A DNA stretch of 64,000 nt from Epiperipatus broadwayi (lineage: Eukaryota; Onychophora; Udeonychophora; Euonychophora; Peripatidae): the NCBI GenBank assembly GCA_028023455.1, contig JAQFVV010000560.1, forward strand, positions 16,001-80,000. The letters run 5' to 3'. The translations under genes were made by a program, and so were the position numbers. Below the pieces are notes generated by a model. That model was not told the DNA's origin. It did not search any database and was given only the letters and a program-made list of their open reading frames with translations. Position 1 is the stretch's first letter, and each line of letters opens with the position of its first letter. Shown here piece by piece: positions 47,726 through 60,890 of this stretch.

Positions 47726-48599
47726 TTTATAATAAGCTGATGTCATATTCCATATCCTAATTCACACTATGTTGTATATAGTGGGCATAAGTAATAGCTA
47801 GAGTGATCAAGTTATTGGCAACTGATAGAAATTAATTTATTATTACTATGTTTAAAATTATATTATCATTACTAAGTTTAAAATCATATTATTATTCCTA
47901 AGTTTAAAATTATATTATAAAGATATTTGTGTAATATAGATAATTGTTATACAGATAAACACATTAATTCAGATTATGAATCGGGTCAAAACCGAAGTTA
48001 CTTTCTAGAGAAGCTGAACTGAGGTATGGTAGTCGAACGTCAGATTCTAGTGCGTTATAAACTAGAGTATCAGTGTAAATTCACTTCGAAGGTGCTCTTA
48101 ATAGAGGTTTATTAGCTTTTAAGCAGTTCCCCAAACCGTTCTGCTTGCTATAATTGAAGAGGCCTTTTTATTACAGTGAGTAGAAGAGTGGCTTATGAGC
48201 TCTTTGGAATGCTTTGGTTCCATTAAGTATGAATAAATATCATGTTTGCCTAAAGTTTCGAGGCGTGGCTTGACATGGAATGATCTTGATGTATGCCATT
48301 AGAGGTATAGCAAGAAGATAAACATATTTATGCGAACTAGCAACACATTTGTAATGCTAAATTAATATTTTTATAAATTAATTGTGCCTAATATTAGCTT
48401 ATTCAGTGCTACTACCACCAGTCAGTTCATAAATGAGATTATTAAGTTATATGATAAAGGCGATAATGAGAATCTGATTTAAGGTTTTCTGTATAGCTTC
48501 TTATTCTCTAATTAAATGAAGTTACAGCAAAACTTAAAGATGTATTAGAACTGGACACATTAATTATATGTAGTATAACCTACATCTAATATCAAACTG
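47726..48599. other. Moderately AT-rich DNA, unassigned
   Basis: The patch 47960-48300 is noticeably less AT-rich and contains CpGs (for example GTCGAACGTC), but has no long frame, no tRNA-like boxes and no repeat partner in this window. Confidence 0.4.
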
Positions 48600-48990
48600 A
48601 TTTTTAAATAATCTAAATATGGATTATTAAATAGCTCATGCAAAATATTGATTTTTAAATAAATTATTCATCTTAAATAACTCGTTGAAATAGGTCTTAC
48701 TAATAATGCAAAATGTGTGTTTAATAACTTACACAACCCTACATTTTAAATAGCTTGCATAAAATATGCTTTTTTAAATAGCTGGCAAAATACATATTTT
48801 AAATGATTTACGCAAATATACATCTTAAATAACATACGCAAATATATGTTTTTAATAACTTTAGCAAATTATTTTCATTTTAAATAACTTTAGCAAAAGA
48901 TTTTCATTTTAAACATCTCTAGCAAAGATTTTGATTTTAAATAACTTTAGCAAAAGATGCATTTTAAATAACTTGTTAGGGTATTATAAA
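48600..48990 (+). repeat. Decayed minisatellite, period about 30 bp
   Basis: At least ten degenerate units are based on TTTTAAATAACTTTAGCAAA. The 3' units (48850-48980) are the most alike and the 5' units the most eroded. Confidence 0.75.
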
Positions 48991-51900
48991 TACTGATTCA
49001 ATCTAGCGTAAATAATTGTTTTATTTCAGAAGGGAGTTTTGACTATATTGTTTATATCATAATAATCTGATATAATAAAAATAATTCATTAAAAACAGAA
49101 ACTCCATTCCGATGGACATAGCATAAATTAAGAATAATGAACTTAAAACTAAAGATAGATGGCATAAGGATAAATTGCATAAAACAAACAATAAATTTAT
49201 AATTTAAAAATGAAACCTTGTCTGAATGTTTTTATGGAAACTAAATATTTAGGCTTAATTAAATATTAATAATCAATAAAGTTATTTATGTATGATCAAG
49301 CAAGAATTTTGAGAGTGCTCTATGCTTTAAATAAATTTAATATAAAGGTTTTGTCTTTCATTTAGAATAATTTTTGTTATGAAATTAAACATGCTGCAGA
49401 ATGATTTACCGATAAAAGTCTTTAAGGCATTCTTTAATGTGCTTCTCTCTATCAAATCAGGCTGGGCTTCTCTGGGTTTTAGTCTGGATGTGTCTTTGTC
49501 AATTTACTTCTGTGGCAGCTTTCACCATCACCTTGGACAAACTCTATGGCATTTCAAGTGTAGATTTTTCTCACTGGGCTGGGCATTGTTGAGATGAGTC
49601 TTTTCTCTTATCAGTAGCTGCTTGTGGAAGAGCAAATGACTGTCTTTTTGTCTCTAGCCAACGGTCATCATTGGAACAGCTTGGATACTGGCTTTCTAGG
49701 ATTCAGTTCTCTAAAATGGCAAGAACAGTTTTCTTATGATTTTTTAGTACTGGTCTTTCAGAAATATTTTCAACAGCAATAACACAATTTTCACAGCAAC
49801 AGCAGCAGGAAAAATTAAGAGGATGATGATCTTGATGGCTACTTAGGCCCTTTTTTATACTATATTTTTCAATCCTACTTTTCTCATGCCACATCACCTG
49901 ATGACTGGTTCAAACTAGCCTTTAACTAACTATTCCTTAGTAAATTATTTGGTATAGCTAAATCCGGACTCAAAGGTCTATTATTTTAAGTGATGTCATA
50001 GTTATATCTGGGGATAAAGGAGATATTTCCCAAGAGAATGGTCATAGCACTTAGTATAGATTTATGCCTGACTGAATTTTATAATTGGTCTTAGGTTATA
50101 TTTTTAAATAGGTCAAATTTTAGCTAAGGATTTATTTTTAGAACGAAGTGTTAAAACTCATAAACAACTTACTGCGTGTGTAATTTTTAACACACAAAAG
50201 AACCAAATTTTTTTTAACTTGAACATTATTTAGAATGAATACTGACTAAAATAAATAATTATTTAGAATGAATATTGAAAAATAAGTAATATTATAAATT
50301 AAAACTTATTATTCTGTTTTATATTGTACCTAACTGAAGTTTCACTTAGTTCCAAAAGGAGCCAAAGGTTATCTTACCTTAACCTTTTGGTTTGAAATTG
50401 TCTGATTTTTAAAAAATAATAATGATAAAAATTAAAATTAAATTAGTTAATTACTAAACTAGGATAATCTTGTATTGATTATAATCATTATTGTATTATG
50501 GAATTATGTTTAAGTATTTGAAAAAGGTATATGAGTTAGGTTGGTAAGAAATGCTAAATAATGATTTGAATTCTAAAAAAAAAAAAAAAGATATCAGAAA
50601 TAGTTGTCAGTTTTGTAAGTAATATTAAATATATTATTGTGTAATCCATTTTAATGTCTAAAGAATAATAATTAGATATTATAAATAAGTCGGAATAATT
50701 AAGTAATAAATTTTTAAAAAAATGATATATAAGTTTTTATTAAAAAATAAGAATAATTGTTATTAGTTTTGTAGTTTAACATTCAGTTATAAAAATTATT
50801 TAGATTAAACATTCATTAACATTTTATTGTTGTAATTCTAAAAAATATCTTTTAAACAATTAGCTTGCATTAGTATGTAAGAATATGTTTATGCCTGAAA
50901 GGATAATATAAATATAAAAATAAAGAAATAATTTAATTTCAATATTGTTTAAAATAAATAAATAAAAGAAATGTGTGGATAAAATTATTTAAATGAAATA
51001 TTTATGGGTTTAATAAAGAGTATAACTTTAAATTTTAGATTTATTACTATGGGTTGGATAAAATATCATTTAAAAAAATTATTGCACAATAATTGTTAAT
51101 AATAAAATTTTGATTTTCCAGCTGAAGGTCACGTGGTATGGGAAGATTATATTGATTATATCATTAGATCGATTTTACAGCTGGTTTGTTAGAATATTAA
51201 AATTTAATAAAAAAAATAGTTTTTATTGGTTTTTAATTAAACTGTAGGTGGGTGAAAAATTGTGAGATAAACGGAGATCTAAAGGGTCATTCAGTTGCTG
51301 ATCTGTTATAAATATATGTGTATCTGAATCTTAAAAGTTCTTTAATAAAAAGTAATTTTTAAAACTTTATATTTTCTAAAATAAAAATAAAAGTATGTAT
51401 TTAAAACCATTATTATATATTGTCCAGTAATGACAGTGGGCTGAGAAGAAAATGTAATCCATTTTTCTGACAGTTTTTCATTCCAGTTGAGGCATTAAAA
51501 TTTATAGTAAAATGTTTCAAGAAAATCTAGCGTCTCATATTTCATTTATTTTTTATCCATTCATTTATTTTTATTTAGAAGTAAAACTTAAATTATTAAG
51601 TATTGTTATGGCTAAAGACTTTATTGCACTAAAATATAATATATCTCCTATCAAATTAAAAATACATGTGAAGAAAAAATTTAAAAAAAAATTCAAACAT
51701 TTTAAAATATTAACATGGAAATGTGTTAGCATCTTTATAAATTAGAAGTGGCATTAAATTTAATACTTTATTACTTAATAGATGATATAGACATTTAAAT
51801 GTGCTCTTAACAGAATAATGTTTCTGTGGACAATATGTATTTTAAAATACTAATTCTCGTTTATGCTAGTAGTATGAAAATAATTTGTTTGGAAGTAAAA

Positions 51901-54900
51901 CTTTAAATGAATTTAAAAATATTATTAATGAACGTGCCTCTGTCAAATACAAAATGTTTTATTATAGTGACCAGTACTTCTAAGTAACTTTATGACCATT
52001 GATCTTAGTTCATATAACAAGGAGCAGCCTTAATTATAAACAAAGTCTTCTCTTATGTTTAAGAAATAAATAAAAGGAAATTTGTTTTAAAAAAATAAAT
52101 ACATTTTTAAATATTAAGAAGCGTTTTTTTTTTTTTAAAAGAGCACTATTTTTTAAAAAAATGCATTTATCTAAAGAAGAACAGTGAAAGTTAACTAAAT
52201 AGATATATTATAATTATTCCGCGTTTGAACCTAGGATTATAAATATATAAAAAAATATATATTCAGCTGAAAAATTTATTGTATTCAATACTGGCTTATT
52301 TTACTTATACTTATGCATATTATAATTATGCTACTCAGTTGAATAATTTATTTTCCAGTGCCAACTTAAGTTTATGCTTACAATGTTTTATTATTTTAAT
52401 ATTTAAAATTCTCTTTAAAGATAAAAGAAAGTGAACATGTTTATATAAAGAACTACTGAACATTTTCATTTGGAAATGATTGCCATGTATATAAATGTAT
52501 TAGTTGAAGCTTCGAATATAAATAGATATCTAAACCTGGATAAATTGTCTACACATTATGAAATGGAAAAAAATCATCATGGAGCCGAAATATGAACTTA
52601 AGTTAATGTATTATTTTTTTATTGTTTGTTTTATTGGTTAAAAATAAAATGAAACCATAAAAATATTTATGCTATTAAATTTTTATGTAACACTTTTTGC
52701 ATAAATATACAGGTAAACTAGGGTTATAATTTTAAAATGAAATAGGTTTATTTAAATGAGCAAATATTTCTTGTCATTCTTAAGTAGATTTAGTTTATTT
52801 ATCAAGCATTACACTAGCTAGTTTCTATTTAATAATTTTATTATAGAGATTTAAATATCACAGTCTTATTTTCATATAAATGGGATGTTTTATTCAATTT
52901 TTATTTTAAATTTACTAAAGAAGTTTATCAGAGAATATCCATTCATTTGTTTTATGAATGTTATCTACAAATATTTTATATTAATCGAGTAGTAAATATT
53001 CTTGCATTTAATTTACAATTTTAAAAGTCCACTAGTCATTATATTTTAGCATTAAATATTTTGTTATGTGTGCATTGTGCCTTGCCTAGAATTTTATATG
53101 CATTTAAGTTTAAAGTATTTTCTACAGTAGTCAGCTGACACATAGTTTGCTTTGTTGGTTCGAATATTGGATATACGTTTTGTATTTTATAAATGTATTA
53201 GAAATAACTTAGTTAGTTTAAGTGAAGAATATATCTTGCTATTAGTTAGAATTTTTTAGCTTCAAGAGTTAGACTTAGTTTATAATTTTTGATTATGCCT
53301 TATAGAGTCGAGGAAATCCTCCATCCTTATTGTAACGTATTTCAATGATTTGATAGTGCTTGTCCCCAAAAAGAGGACATTGTATTGTATTTTTCAGTGA
53401 TGATGATCACATTTATAAGAATTAAAAATCCCATGGGAGGATTGTGCTTTTCTGGTGGGTGTTCCTGTTCCCAGATGTACTGAAGATATATTCCAGACAT
53501 CGTCATTTTGGCCTCAAAGTTAGGTATTTTTGGAAGCCACCATATTCTTTTCCAGCTCTGAGGAGCCTAGTATCTTTATATTTTTGCCTATAATTCATGA
53601 TGACTTAATGCTAATTCCACCACAGTACGTGATGTTGCATTTGTTTTAGATTTGTAATGACAAGATATGCTTGTTTGAAGAAATGTATTTCTTCACGTAG
53701 TTGTAGCTAATTTAAGGCTCATAGGTATATCAATGTTTGAATTGTGTTGCTATGATAGTTTTATCAAGGACAAGCTAACAAACAATAAGTTAGATTTATT
53801 TTAAAGTATATTAAATATGCATATGGTATAAGTGGCAATTCACACATAATAATTTAATATTTTCATCCAGAATTTTGCCGCTGGATTTGTAAGTCTGTTA
53901 CATCATTATCTTTAAAATATTGAGGGGATAATTTTATGTGGACTAGATTTATTTTAAAAAAAAGTATAACTGATCTCTAATGAATGATTGTCCCATACAC
54001 TAAAGTTAGTATAATTTTAGTATTAGCGTAATCTGATATAAACATATATCTCGCTGTGATATTAGTCATATCCGTGAAACTAGTGATGATATTTTTAAAA
54101 AAGTATTTGTTGAACATGCTTACTCCAACTTAGCATTTGATAAATTGAGGAGTATAAATTTAAGCTTAGGGTTTTCAATATAAACATAGTTCTGTGTGTT
54201 ATTCTGATTAGTAGATGACACAATAATTTTATTAATTAGTCAAAATAATTATATAAAATCTTAGTGCGGTATTGGCACTGTTTGTATTCCACTGTATTTA
54301 TAAACATTTCTTCTCATTATTAATAAATCAAATTATTATTATGTCAAAAGTTTTGTTTCTTTGTTTTACTTTTATATGAAAATATATCATTGTCTTGGGT
54401 TCCAAGTTCACAAAGTCTTAAATTTTTAAATTTAATGAATCTTCAGTTCAGAAATTTACAAGTATATTCTAAGTTAATTAAATATAGTTGATATTGTCTT
54501 GAAAATTAAAAAGTTATGTTAAAGTAAATGATTCTCATATTGAATGATAAATATAGATAATTGCATTATAGCAGATACATAGTTAAATACTTAATTAAAA
54601 GTTTTTTTTTTTTAAATTATCAGTATATCTTTCAGATTAAAGATTATGCAATATCAGATTAACAATATTAGTACTTCAGAAGAATATTTTAATTAATATT
54701 ATTTTAAAAGCTGCACATTATCTTATATTTATTGCACCTCATTTATCATCATCTTAAATCTTATATATTTAAAGAATTCTAATCCATTTGCATTTGAGAT
54801 CTTTATTGGTTGTCTATGAGTATGGAAATGCATTAAAAGTACCCTTGCTCTTTTCTCTGCTCTAGTATTATCTTAGATAATAGGCCATTATTAGTTAAAT

Positions 54901-55359
54901 TTAAATTGATTCATTAAATTTTGTGAATTAATATTTGTTTTGTTTATTATTTTAAAATTGCACATATTAAATTTATTTTATGGTCAACTAAGATGTCATT
55001 TATTTACTAATCATAGTAATTCTTTATTAGGCAACTTAACTTAAACTGTAATTTTGCACAAGAGTTTTAGTTTTAAAGTCCCTGAGGTTATTTACTCTTG
55101 TTGTTTTAGTAAATATAATTCTTTAAGATAATCTTATAAAGTAAAGCATCATAGGTCTTATTCAGAGAGTGTATAATCTATTGGTAAGACTAATATGGTA
55201 AGCATTGAGTAGTGATTTAGATAATCTTTTGCATGATTTATTAAAATATCAATATGCTGTAGTAGTTATAGTTCATCAGTACTGGATTTGATCTTTATTT
55301 GATTATACATCTCTGGATCATCATTTTTTTAAAATTTATTGTAACCCCACTGAGCCGAG
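48991..55359. other. AT-rich DNA, no gene confirmed
   Basis: Two less AT-rich islands stand out. At 49380-49920 there are overlapping frames on both strands (72 codons plus, 64 codons minus) with no domain. At about 53380-53590 there is an unbroken minus-strand frame of about 70 codons, without a start at its head. Neither resembles a known family to me. The rest is featureless T-rich DNA. Confidence 0.4.
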
Positions 55360-55700
55360 ACATTTCATTTCAATTTCATTTCATTTCTTTTCATGTCATT
55401 TCTTTCTATCATCTCATTTTATTTCTCTCTTCTTTATTCTATCTTCTTCTTCTGTATATCTCTCATAGCCTTCTATCATCTCAGACATTTAAAACACTTG
55501 TTAAGAGTCTCTTTCATATCTTTCCATCATCTCATTTCATTTCTCTCTCCTTTATTCTATCTTATCTTTATTCTTCTTATCTCTCTCTCTCTCTATTTTA
55601 TTATGTTACAATTGACCGCTCTCATTTCATTTTCATCTTTCATCTTCATCATTATATCTCCTTTATTCCATTTTCTTCTTATCTCTCTCCATTTCATTTT
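55360..55700 (+). repeat. Pyrimidine-rich tract of CATTT, TCTATC and CTCT words
   Basis: For about 340 bp the plus strand is built from imperfect repeats such as ATTTCATTTC and ATCTCATTTCATTTCTCTC, with few purine runs. It generates long serine- and leucine-rich frames that are not genes. Confidence 0.8.
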
Positions 55701-55707
55701 AAAAGGT

Positions 55708-55795
<88 letters not shown>
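55708..55795. repeat. (TA)n array upstream of LINE
   Basis: About 44 TA units end directly at the first base pairs of the LINE 5' region. Confidence 0.97.
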
Positions 55796-55798
<3 letters not shown>

Positions 55799-56201
55799 TG
55801 CAGAAAGGAGTTTGCTATTAACTGAAAGGAGATCCTTTGATTCCTCTTGGAAGCCTTAAAGAAACTGAGCAGGGCAAATTCCTAATGTCCACTCCATACG
55901 TTCTTGTTGTTGCAGCTTTTATTACTATGTGATTATTCATATAATATAGGAACATGGATGGGTTTCTCACCAACATGCATTAGCCAGGGTGGTGAGTTTA
56001 TTTGCTTTTTACCTCTGAATTTAAGATGAAGAAACACCGTGGTCTTTCTTCTCAGTGCCTGATAAGACAGAATGAATGTTTGTGTAAATGATAAATATTT
56101 TTTCAATACCTATATACAATTATGACAGAGAAAGTAAAGCATGGCCCTTATTCGCAGGAGGCTGTAAAGTCACCAACCAAGGCAGCGGTTAGTGGCCAAA
56201 G
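55796..56201 (+). promoter_or_regulatory. RTE LINE 5' untranslated region
   Basis: Sequence shared with 16903-17290 in inverse orientation begins at about 55815. The first 20 bp after the TA array are not represented in the other copy. It presumably holds the internal promoter. No boxes identified. Confidence 0.6.
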
Positions 56202-57533
56202 GTGGAGGGTGCTAAGAATCCCCTGATTGCGGACCCAGGCTGCCATTTGATGATGACTTTTTATTTAGGTATTTACAACTGCAGATCACTTTCAAGTGAA
56301 GGAAGATTGCAAGGATTAGAAGAAGAACTGTCTTATATTAAATGGGACATTATTGGACTTTGTGAAGTTAGAAGAAAAGGTGAAGAAACAATTGATTTAA
56401 AAAGTGGACATATACCCTATTATAAAGGCACACATATTGGAAATACAAGTGGAGTAGGATTCATTATAAATAAAAAGTGGAACAACAATATTGTGGGGAT
56501 TGATGGTGTATTGGACAAAGTGGCAATATTAGTTATACAACTTAATAGCAGATACCAAATGCAGATAATACAGGTTTATGTCCCAACAAGTTCTCATAGT
56601 GATGAAGTAGTAGAAGATTTTTATATGGATTTACAAAAGGCTTTTGATCAGTGTAAACAACATTTTAAAATTGTTATGGGAGACATTAATGCTAGAATTA
56701 GTAGACAAATGAAAGATGAAATTGCTGTAGGTAATTTTGGTTATGCTAATAGAAATGAGAGAGGACATAGACTTGTGGAGTTTGCAGAAAAAGAAAAACC
56801 TTATATTATGAATTCATTTTTTGAGAAAAATGTTAAAAGGAAATGGACATGGAAGCATCCAAATGAAGATACAGCAGAATTGGATTATATTTTGGCTAAC
56901 AGGAAATACATATTTCAAGATTGTAATGTTCTTAATAAATTTAACACAGGAAGTGATCATCGATTAGTAAGGTGTAAGTTACGTGTTAATGTAAAACTAG
57001 AGAGACAAAAATTATTAAGAAAAACAATATTTACAGTTGATATTCCTAATCTTCAGAAACGTTCTAATGAATTTAAATCAGAACTTACAAATATGTTTCA
57101 AGTGTTGGGAGATTTTGAACATGATTCAGATTTGAATGAAATTAATATGAAAATACCTGATACACTTTTAAAAACTGCAACAAAGATAGCTGGTAGAAAA
57201 AAGCAGCAATTGACTAATAAAATGTATACTGAGACTAGAGAATTTATGAAGAAAAGAAGGAATATGAAGATATACAAAAATGATGTATTAAAAAGAATTG
57301 TATATCTCGAATTTTGTAAATTGGTACGGAAAAAAGTTGAAAGTGATATAACAAAGTATAACGGTGAAATAGCAAGGAAAGTTGTAGAAGAAAATAAAAG
57401 TCTTAAGAATGTTAAACAACATTTTGGTATTGGTAGGAAATTTATATCTGCAATAAAAAAAGATGGAATTGTTACTAAAAAGAGAGATGACATCATGAAA
57501 TTGGTAGAAGATTTTTTATCAAGAATTATATAG
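56202..57533 (+). pseudogene. RTE LINE pol, endonuclease part
   Basis: 443 codons open from ATG at 56202. The AP-endonuclease-like domain fills about residues 20-265: YNCRSL near 26, catalytic glutamate in GLCEVRR near 54, MGDINARI (the aspartate and asparagine block) near 160-167, and GSDHRLVR near 253-260. A lysine/arginine-rich linker follows to the end. This domain nicks target DNA to prime reverse transcription of the LINE RNA. All active-site residues I can identify remain, unlike the 15-kb copy. The frame ends early at TAG because of one extra T in the run 57512-57517; the 15-kb copy has the shorter run and stays open there. The true protein would continue into the reverse transcriptase. 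Confidence 0.9.
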
Positions 57534-59075
57534 TAATAAAGAACAAGTATCTCCTATATCTATTAAATCTTCCGAATTGTCCAGAATTTTAAATGAAGAA
57601 GTGAGACATGCAATTAAATGTATAAAAAAGGAAAGGCTCCAGGAAATAATGGAATTATAATTGATATATTAAAAGAAGCAGGTGAAAAAATAGAAACAAT
57701 TTTAGCAAAGTTATATACCAAATGTTTAAATGATAGAGATGTACCAGAAGATTGAAAGAATGCAGTAATAATATTAATATTTAAAAAAGGTGATAAAGAA
57801 GATATTAGAAATTACAGACCTATCAGCGTTTTATCAGTTTCATATAAAATTTTTACCAAGATAATTACAACTCCTCTACAGAGAACTTTTGATTTCCACC
57901 AACCAAGAGAACAAGCTGGATTTAAAAGTAGTTTTAGTACAATAGATCGTATCCAGGTATTGAGAGAAGTCGTAGAGAGGACAAATGAATATGAGTTGTC
58001 ATTATGTTTTGGATTTGTAGATTATGAAAAGGCATTCGATTCTATACACATTTCTTCAGTGAATAAACCATTGGATAATCAAGGTATAGATCCAGGATAT
58101 TGTCATATTTTAATGAATATTTATAAAAATGCAACAGCAACAATTAGATTACATAATGATACTGGAAAAATCAACATTGAGAAAGGTGTAAGACTAGGTG
58201 ACTCCATACCTCCAAATCTTTTTACAGCAGTGCTTCAATAAGTATTTTGTGGATTAAAATGGGAATCTAAAGGAGTGAAAATAAATGGAGAGTATTTAAC
58301 TCATTTAATTTTGCAGATGATGTAGTTGTTTTTGGAAATAATGCTTCAAAGCTGCAGGAAATGTTGCAGGAGTTAGCAGATGAAAGTAGAAAAGTAGGAC
58401 TAAAGATAAATGTTAAAAAGACTAAAGTAATGTTTAATCTATTTGCTCAAAATATGAAAATAAAGATTGATTATGAAGAATTAGAAGAAGTTAACAGTTA
58501 CAAATACCTTGGTCAGATTATTAATACAGATGGAAACATAATGGAGAAAATTAATCGTAGAATTAAACTTGGTTGGAGTGCTTTTGGTAGAAATAACTTG
58601 ATACTAAAAGGAAATATGTTTATGTGTTTGAAAAGGATGGTTTTTAACAAATGTGTTTTACCAGTTCTTACTTATGGATCTGAGACTTGGACACTTAATA
58701 GAAGAACAATACAGAGACTTCAGACCACTCAAATGAATATGGAGAGATGTATGTTGGGAGTAACAAGAAGAGATCGAAAACGCAATGTACGGGTAAGACA
58801 ACAAACAGGTTTTACTAACTTTATTGAAAAAATTAAAAGATTGAAATGGAGTTGGGCTGGACATATTGCTAGAAAGAGATGATAATAGATGGACAATTGA
58901 AATTTTAAACTGGATTCCAAGAGATTGTAAAAGACCCAGAAAAAGATCACATGTGAGATGGATGGATGAAATAAGAAAATGTGTAGGGGTGTTGTGGAGA
59001 AGAGAAGCTAAATATCGGAGAAGATGGATTAAACTTGGAGAGACCTTCATCCTGCAGTGGATTGATAATGGTTGA
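57534..59075 (+). pseudogene. RTE LINE pol, reverse transcriptase and C-terminal part
   Basis: This is the continuation after the frameshift. RT blocks in order: a GKAPGNN-like block disrupted near 57630 by a 1-bp deletion, YRPISVLS (about 57817), QAGFKS, FVDYEKAFDSI (motif A, about 58014), GDSIPPNLFTAVLQ then a TAA where the other copy has GAA (58239-58241), and FADDVVVF (motif C, 58310 on) after another 1-bp loss. The C-terminal portion includes NSYKYLGQIINTDG, a LTYGSETW block, and RLKWSWAGHIARKR followed by a break at about 58880 and NRWTIEILNW, the typical tail of RTE-type LINEs. An in-frame TGA replaces a tryptophan near 57755. Several independent lesions show it is dead. Confidence 0.9.

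Positions 59076-59077
<2 letters not shown>

Positions 59078-59166
<89 letters not shown>
59078..59166. repeat. (TA)n array downstream of LINE
   Basis: About 44 TA units start directly after the LINE stop codon. Confidence 0.97.
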
Positions 59167-59171
<5 letters not shown>

Positions 59172-59405
59172 TTAACTGCACACCATTATGTTTACTTCAG
59201 TTTTAGCATACGTAAATGAATATGCATGTATATAAATATTTAGTACTGTATTTTCATATTTATAATTAATAGTTCAATTATATACGAACATACTCGCAAT
59301 ATTTTAAGCACATTTAATGTTTTAAAATTAAAGAAACACATGCCATCCGAGTGCAACTAAATATACTATTATCAAAAATAATAGGTGAAACAGGTCTAAA
59401 TGTTT

Positions 59406-59408
<3 letters not shown>

Positions 59409-59494
<86 letters not shown>
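59409..59494. repeat. (TA)n array
   Basis: About 42 TA units in unassigned AT-rich DNA between the LINE and the third PLE pair. Confidence 0.97.
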
Positions 59495-59497
<3 letters not shown>

Positions 59498-59639
59498 GTA
59501 ACCAACTTTTAACAATTAATTCGAATATATTTCAATATTCTTGCCTTATCCAATGAATATTTGCATAGACTGTTATTTCTAAACAGAAAACACTTCTAAC
59601 CTAGCATTTTAAGTGACATGGGCACTCTTGACTTATATC

Positions 59640-60120
59640 AAATATAACCTCTTTTTACTGTTAATTTAATGATCATACAGTAATCCAGCATACATTGATC
59701 TCTAGTTATTTTAAGATCAAAAAACTGAACGCACATTAAATTTTCATATATTTTTATCCTTTTAAAGCCATTTAAATTATTTTATTCTTTGAACAATTCT
59801 TTAATTGTATTTGGCTTGCCCCATAAAAAACATCATCAACATGTCAATAATATACTGTAATATTTTTAATTACATTCCTTTTTTAGAATATTTTCTTCAT
59901 ATGTAGAAATTACATATTTGAGCAACGGTGCGTAATCCCATTGTCCAGCCATTGTCCATTTTATAAAAATCCTTTTTAGAAACTGCATAAATATTTGTGT
60001 TGATAAAGCTTAATGTTTCAGTTATAAATTTTATCATTTTCATATTACATTTTTTAAAATTTAGCACATTTGAAATAATTTCAATAGATGATATTTGATC
60101 AATTAATGCATACATTTATA
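59640..60120 (-). pseudogene. Penelope-like reverse transcriptase fragment, left copy
   Basis: The minus strand carries an open part (59897-60115) with the block YKMDNGWTMGL, equivalent to YQMNDGWPMGL in the 3.6-kb PLE. After a break, the catalytic block reads HVDDVFYGA (59832-59843 for HVDD), then a region aligning to LDMYVQREDQRLNYTMIIK of that element (FDLKITRDQCMLDYCMIIK). Stops and frameshifts interrupt it. The GIY-YIG part is not found. It faces a second copy starting at 60200 on the other strand. Confidence 0.75.
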
Positions 60121-60199
60121 AAACTACATGCAGAAGATGAACCATTATGTTTAGTGGTTGATTTGGAGAATGGGGACAGTTTATTTTGAAACATATTGT

Positions 60200-60555
60200 T
60201 TAATTGCAAAAATGCTACAAGGTATTCTTGGTTTTAGTAAATATACAATATATTCATCATTTGATTTTGTTAGTAAAATCTGTAATGTTATGATTGGATG
60301 TTAATGATGCAATATGTACTCTTAATTTAAGTGAAATGTATGGATCAATTGATTGAGTAGCATCTATTGAAATTATTGCAAATGGGGTAAGTTTAAAACA
60401 TGTTAACTTGACAATAATAAAATTTATACATGTAACATTGAACTTTTCGACAAAAATAATTGCACAGTTTTCAAAAAGAATTTTTATAAAATGGGCAATG
60501 GCTGGACAATGGGTTTACCTACTGTTGCTCAAATATGTACTTTTGTAATATCCAT
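60200..60555 (+). pseudogene. Penelope-like reverse transcriptase fragment, right copy
   Basis: The plus strand reads SSFDFVSKI (about 60255), then LSEMYGSID (motif-A region, about 60330), then, after stops, NGWTMGLPTVAQICTF (about 60494-60540). From about 60320 to 60540 it is the inverse of the left copy at 59900-60115. Upstream, 60200-60320 is RT sequence not present in the left copy. Homology ends near 60555. This repeats the geometry of the PLE palindrome at 2.3-4.9 kb. Confidence 0.72.
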
Positions 60556-60890
60556 CTCCATCTTCCTGATCCACCCGTCCATCAACTTTACATCCATAAG
60601 TTTATTAGACTATTATCTATTTTATTATTACATTTTACATCTGCCAGCTCATTTCTCCCATTATAATATCTTCTCAGGGTTTTTAGAACAATTAGGTCTA
60701 GAAATCGAATAAGCCATGACAGATTTTTGGTGATAAACACTCCTCTCATGATCACCTCCAAGGTGATCTTGGGCTGTCTTTAATGTAGTTTAATATCTAT
60801 TTACATTAAAGCTAGGAATAATTTAAGCTTATTAAATCTTTTATATACACATTATAAACATATTCACAATTATAACAAAATCATAAAAAA

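Larger units (their letters stand above)
55796..59076 (+). mobile_element. Near full-length RTE-type LINE, inactivated
   Basis: About 3.3 kb: a 5' untranslated region (to 56201), then one ancestral open frame for endonuclease plus reverse transcriptase plus C-terminal domain, ending at a TGA at 59073-59075. It carries about half a dozen frameshifts and stops. It is the best template here for reading the split copy at 15.0-17.6 kb. Both ends abut (TA)n arrays. There is no poly(A) tail, as expected for RTE elements, which often end in short simple repeats. Confidence 0.9.

Noticed and set aside
49379-49897. Frames of 72 (plus) and 64 (minus) codons in a less AT-rich island
   Set aside because: No recognisable domain; both strands open in part. 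Left as unassigned sequence.
55299-55859. 186- and 142-codon Ser/Leu/Phe-rich frames
   Set aside because: They arise from the pyrimidine-rich CATTT/TCTATC tract plus the (TA)n array and have no domain.
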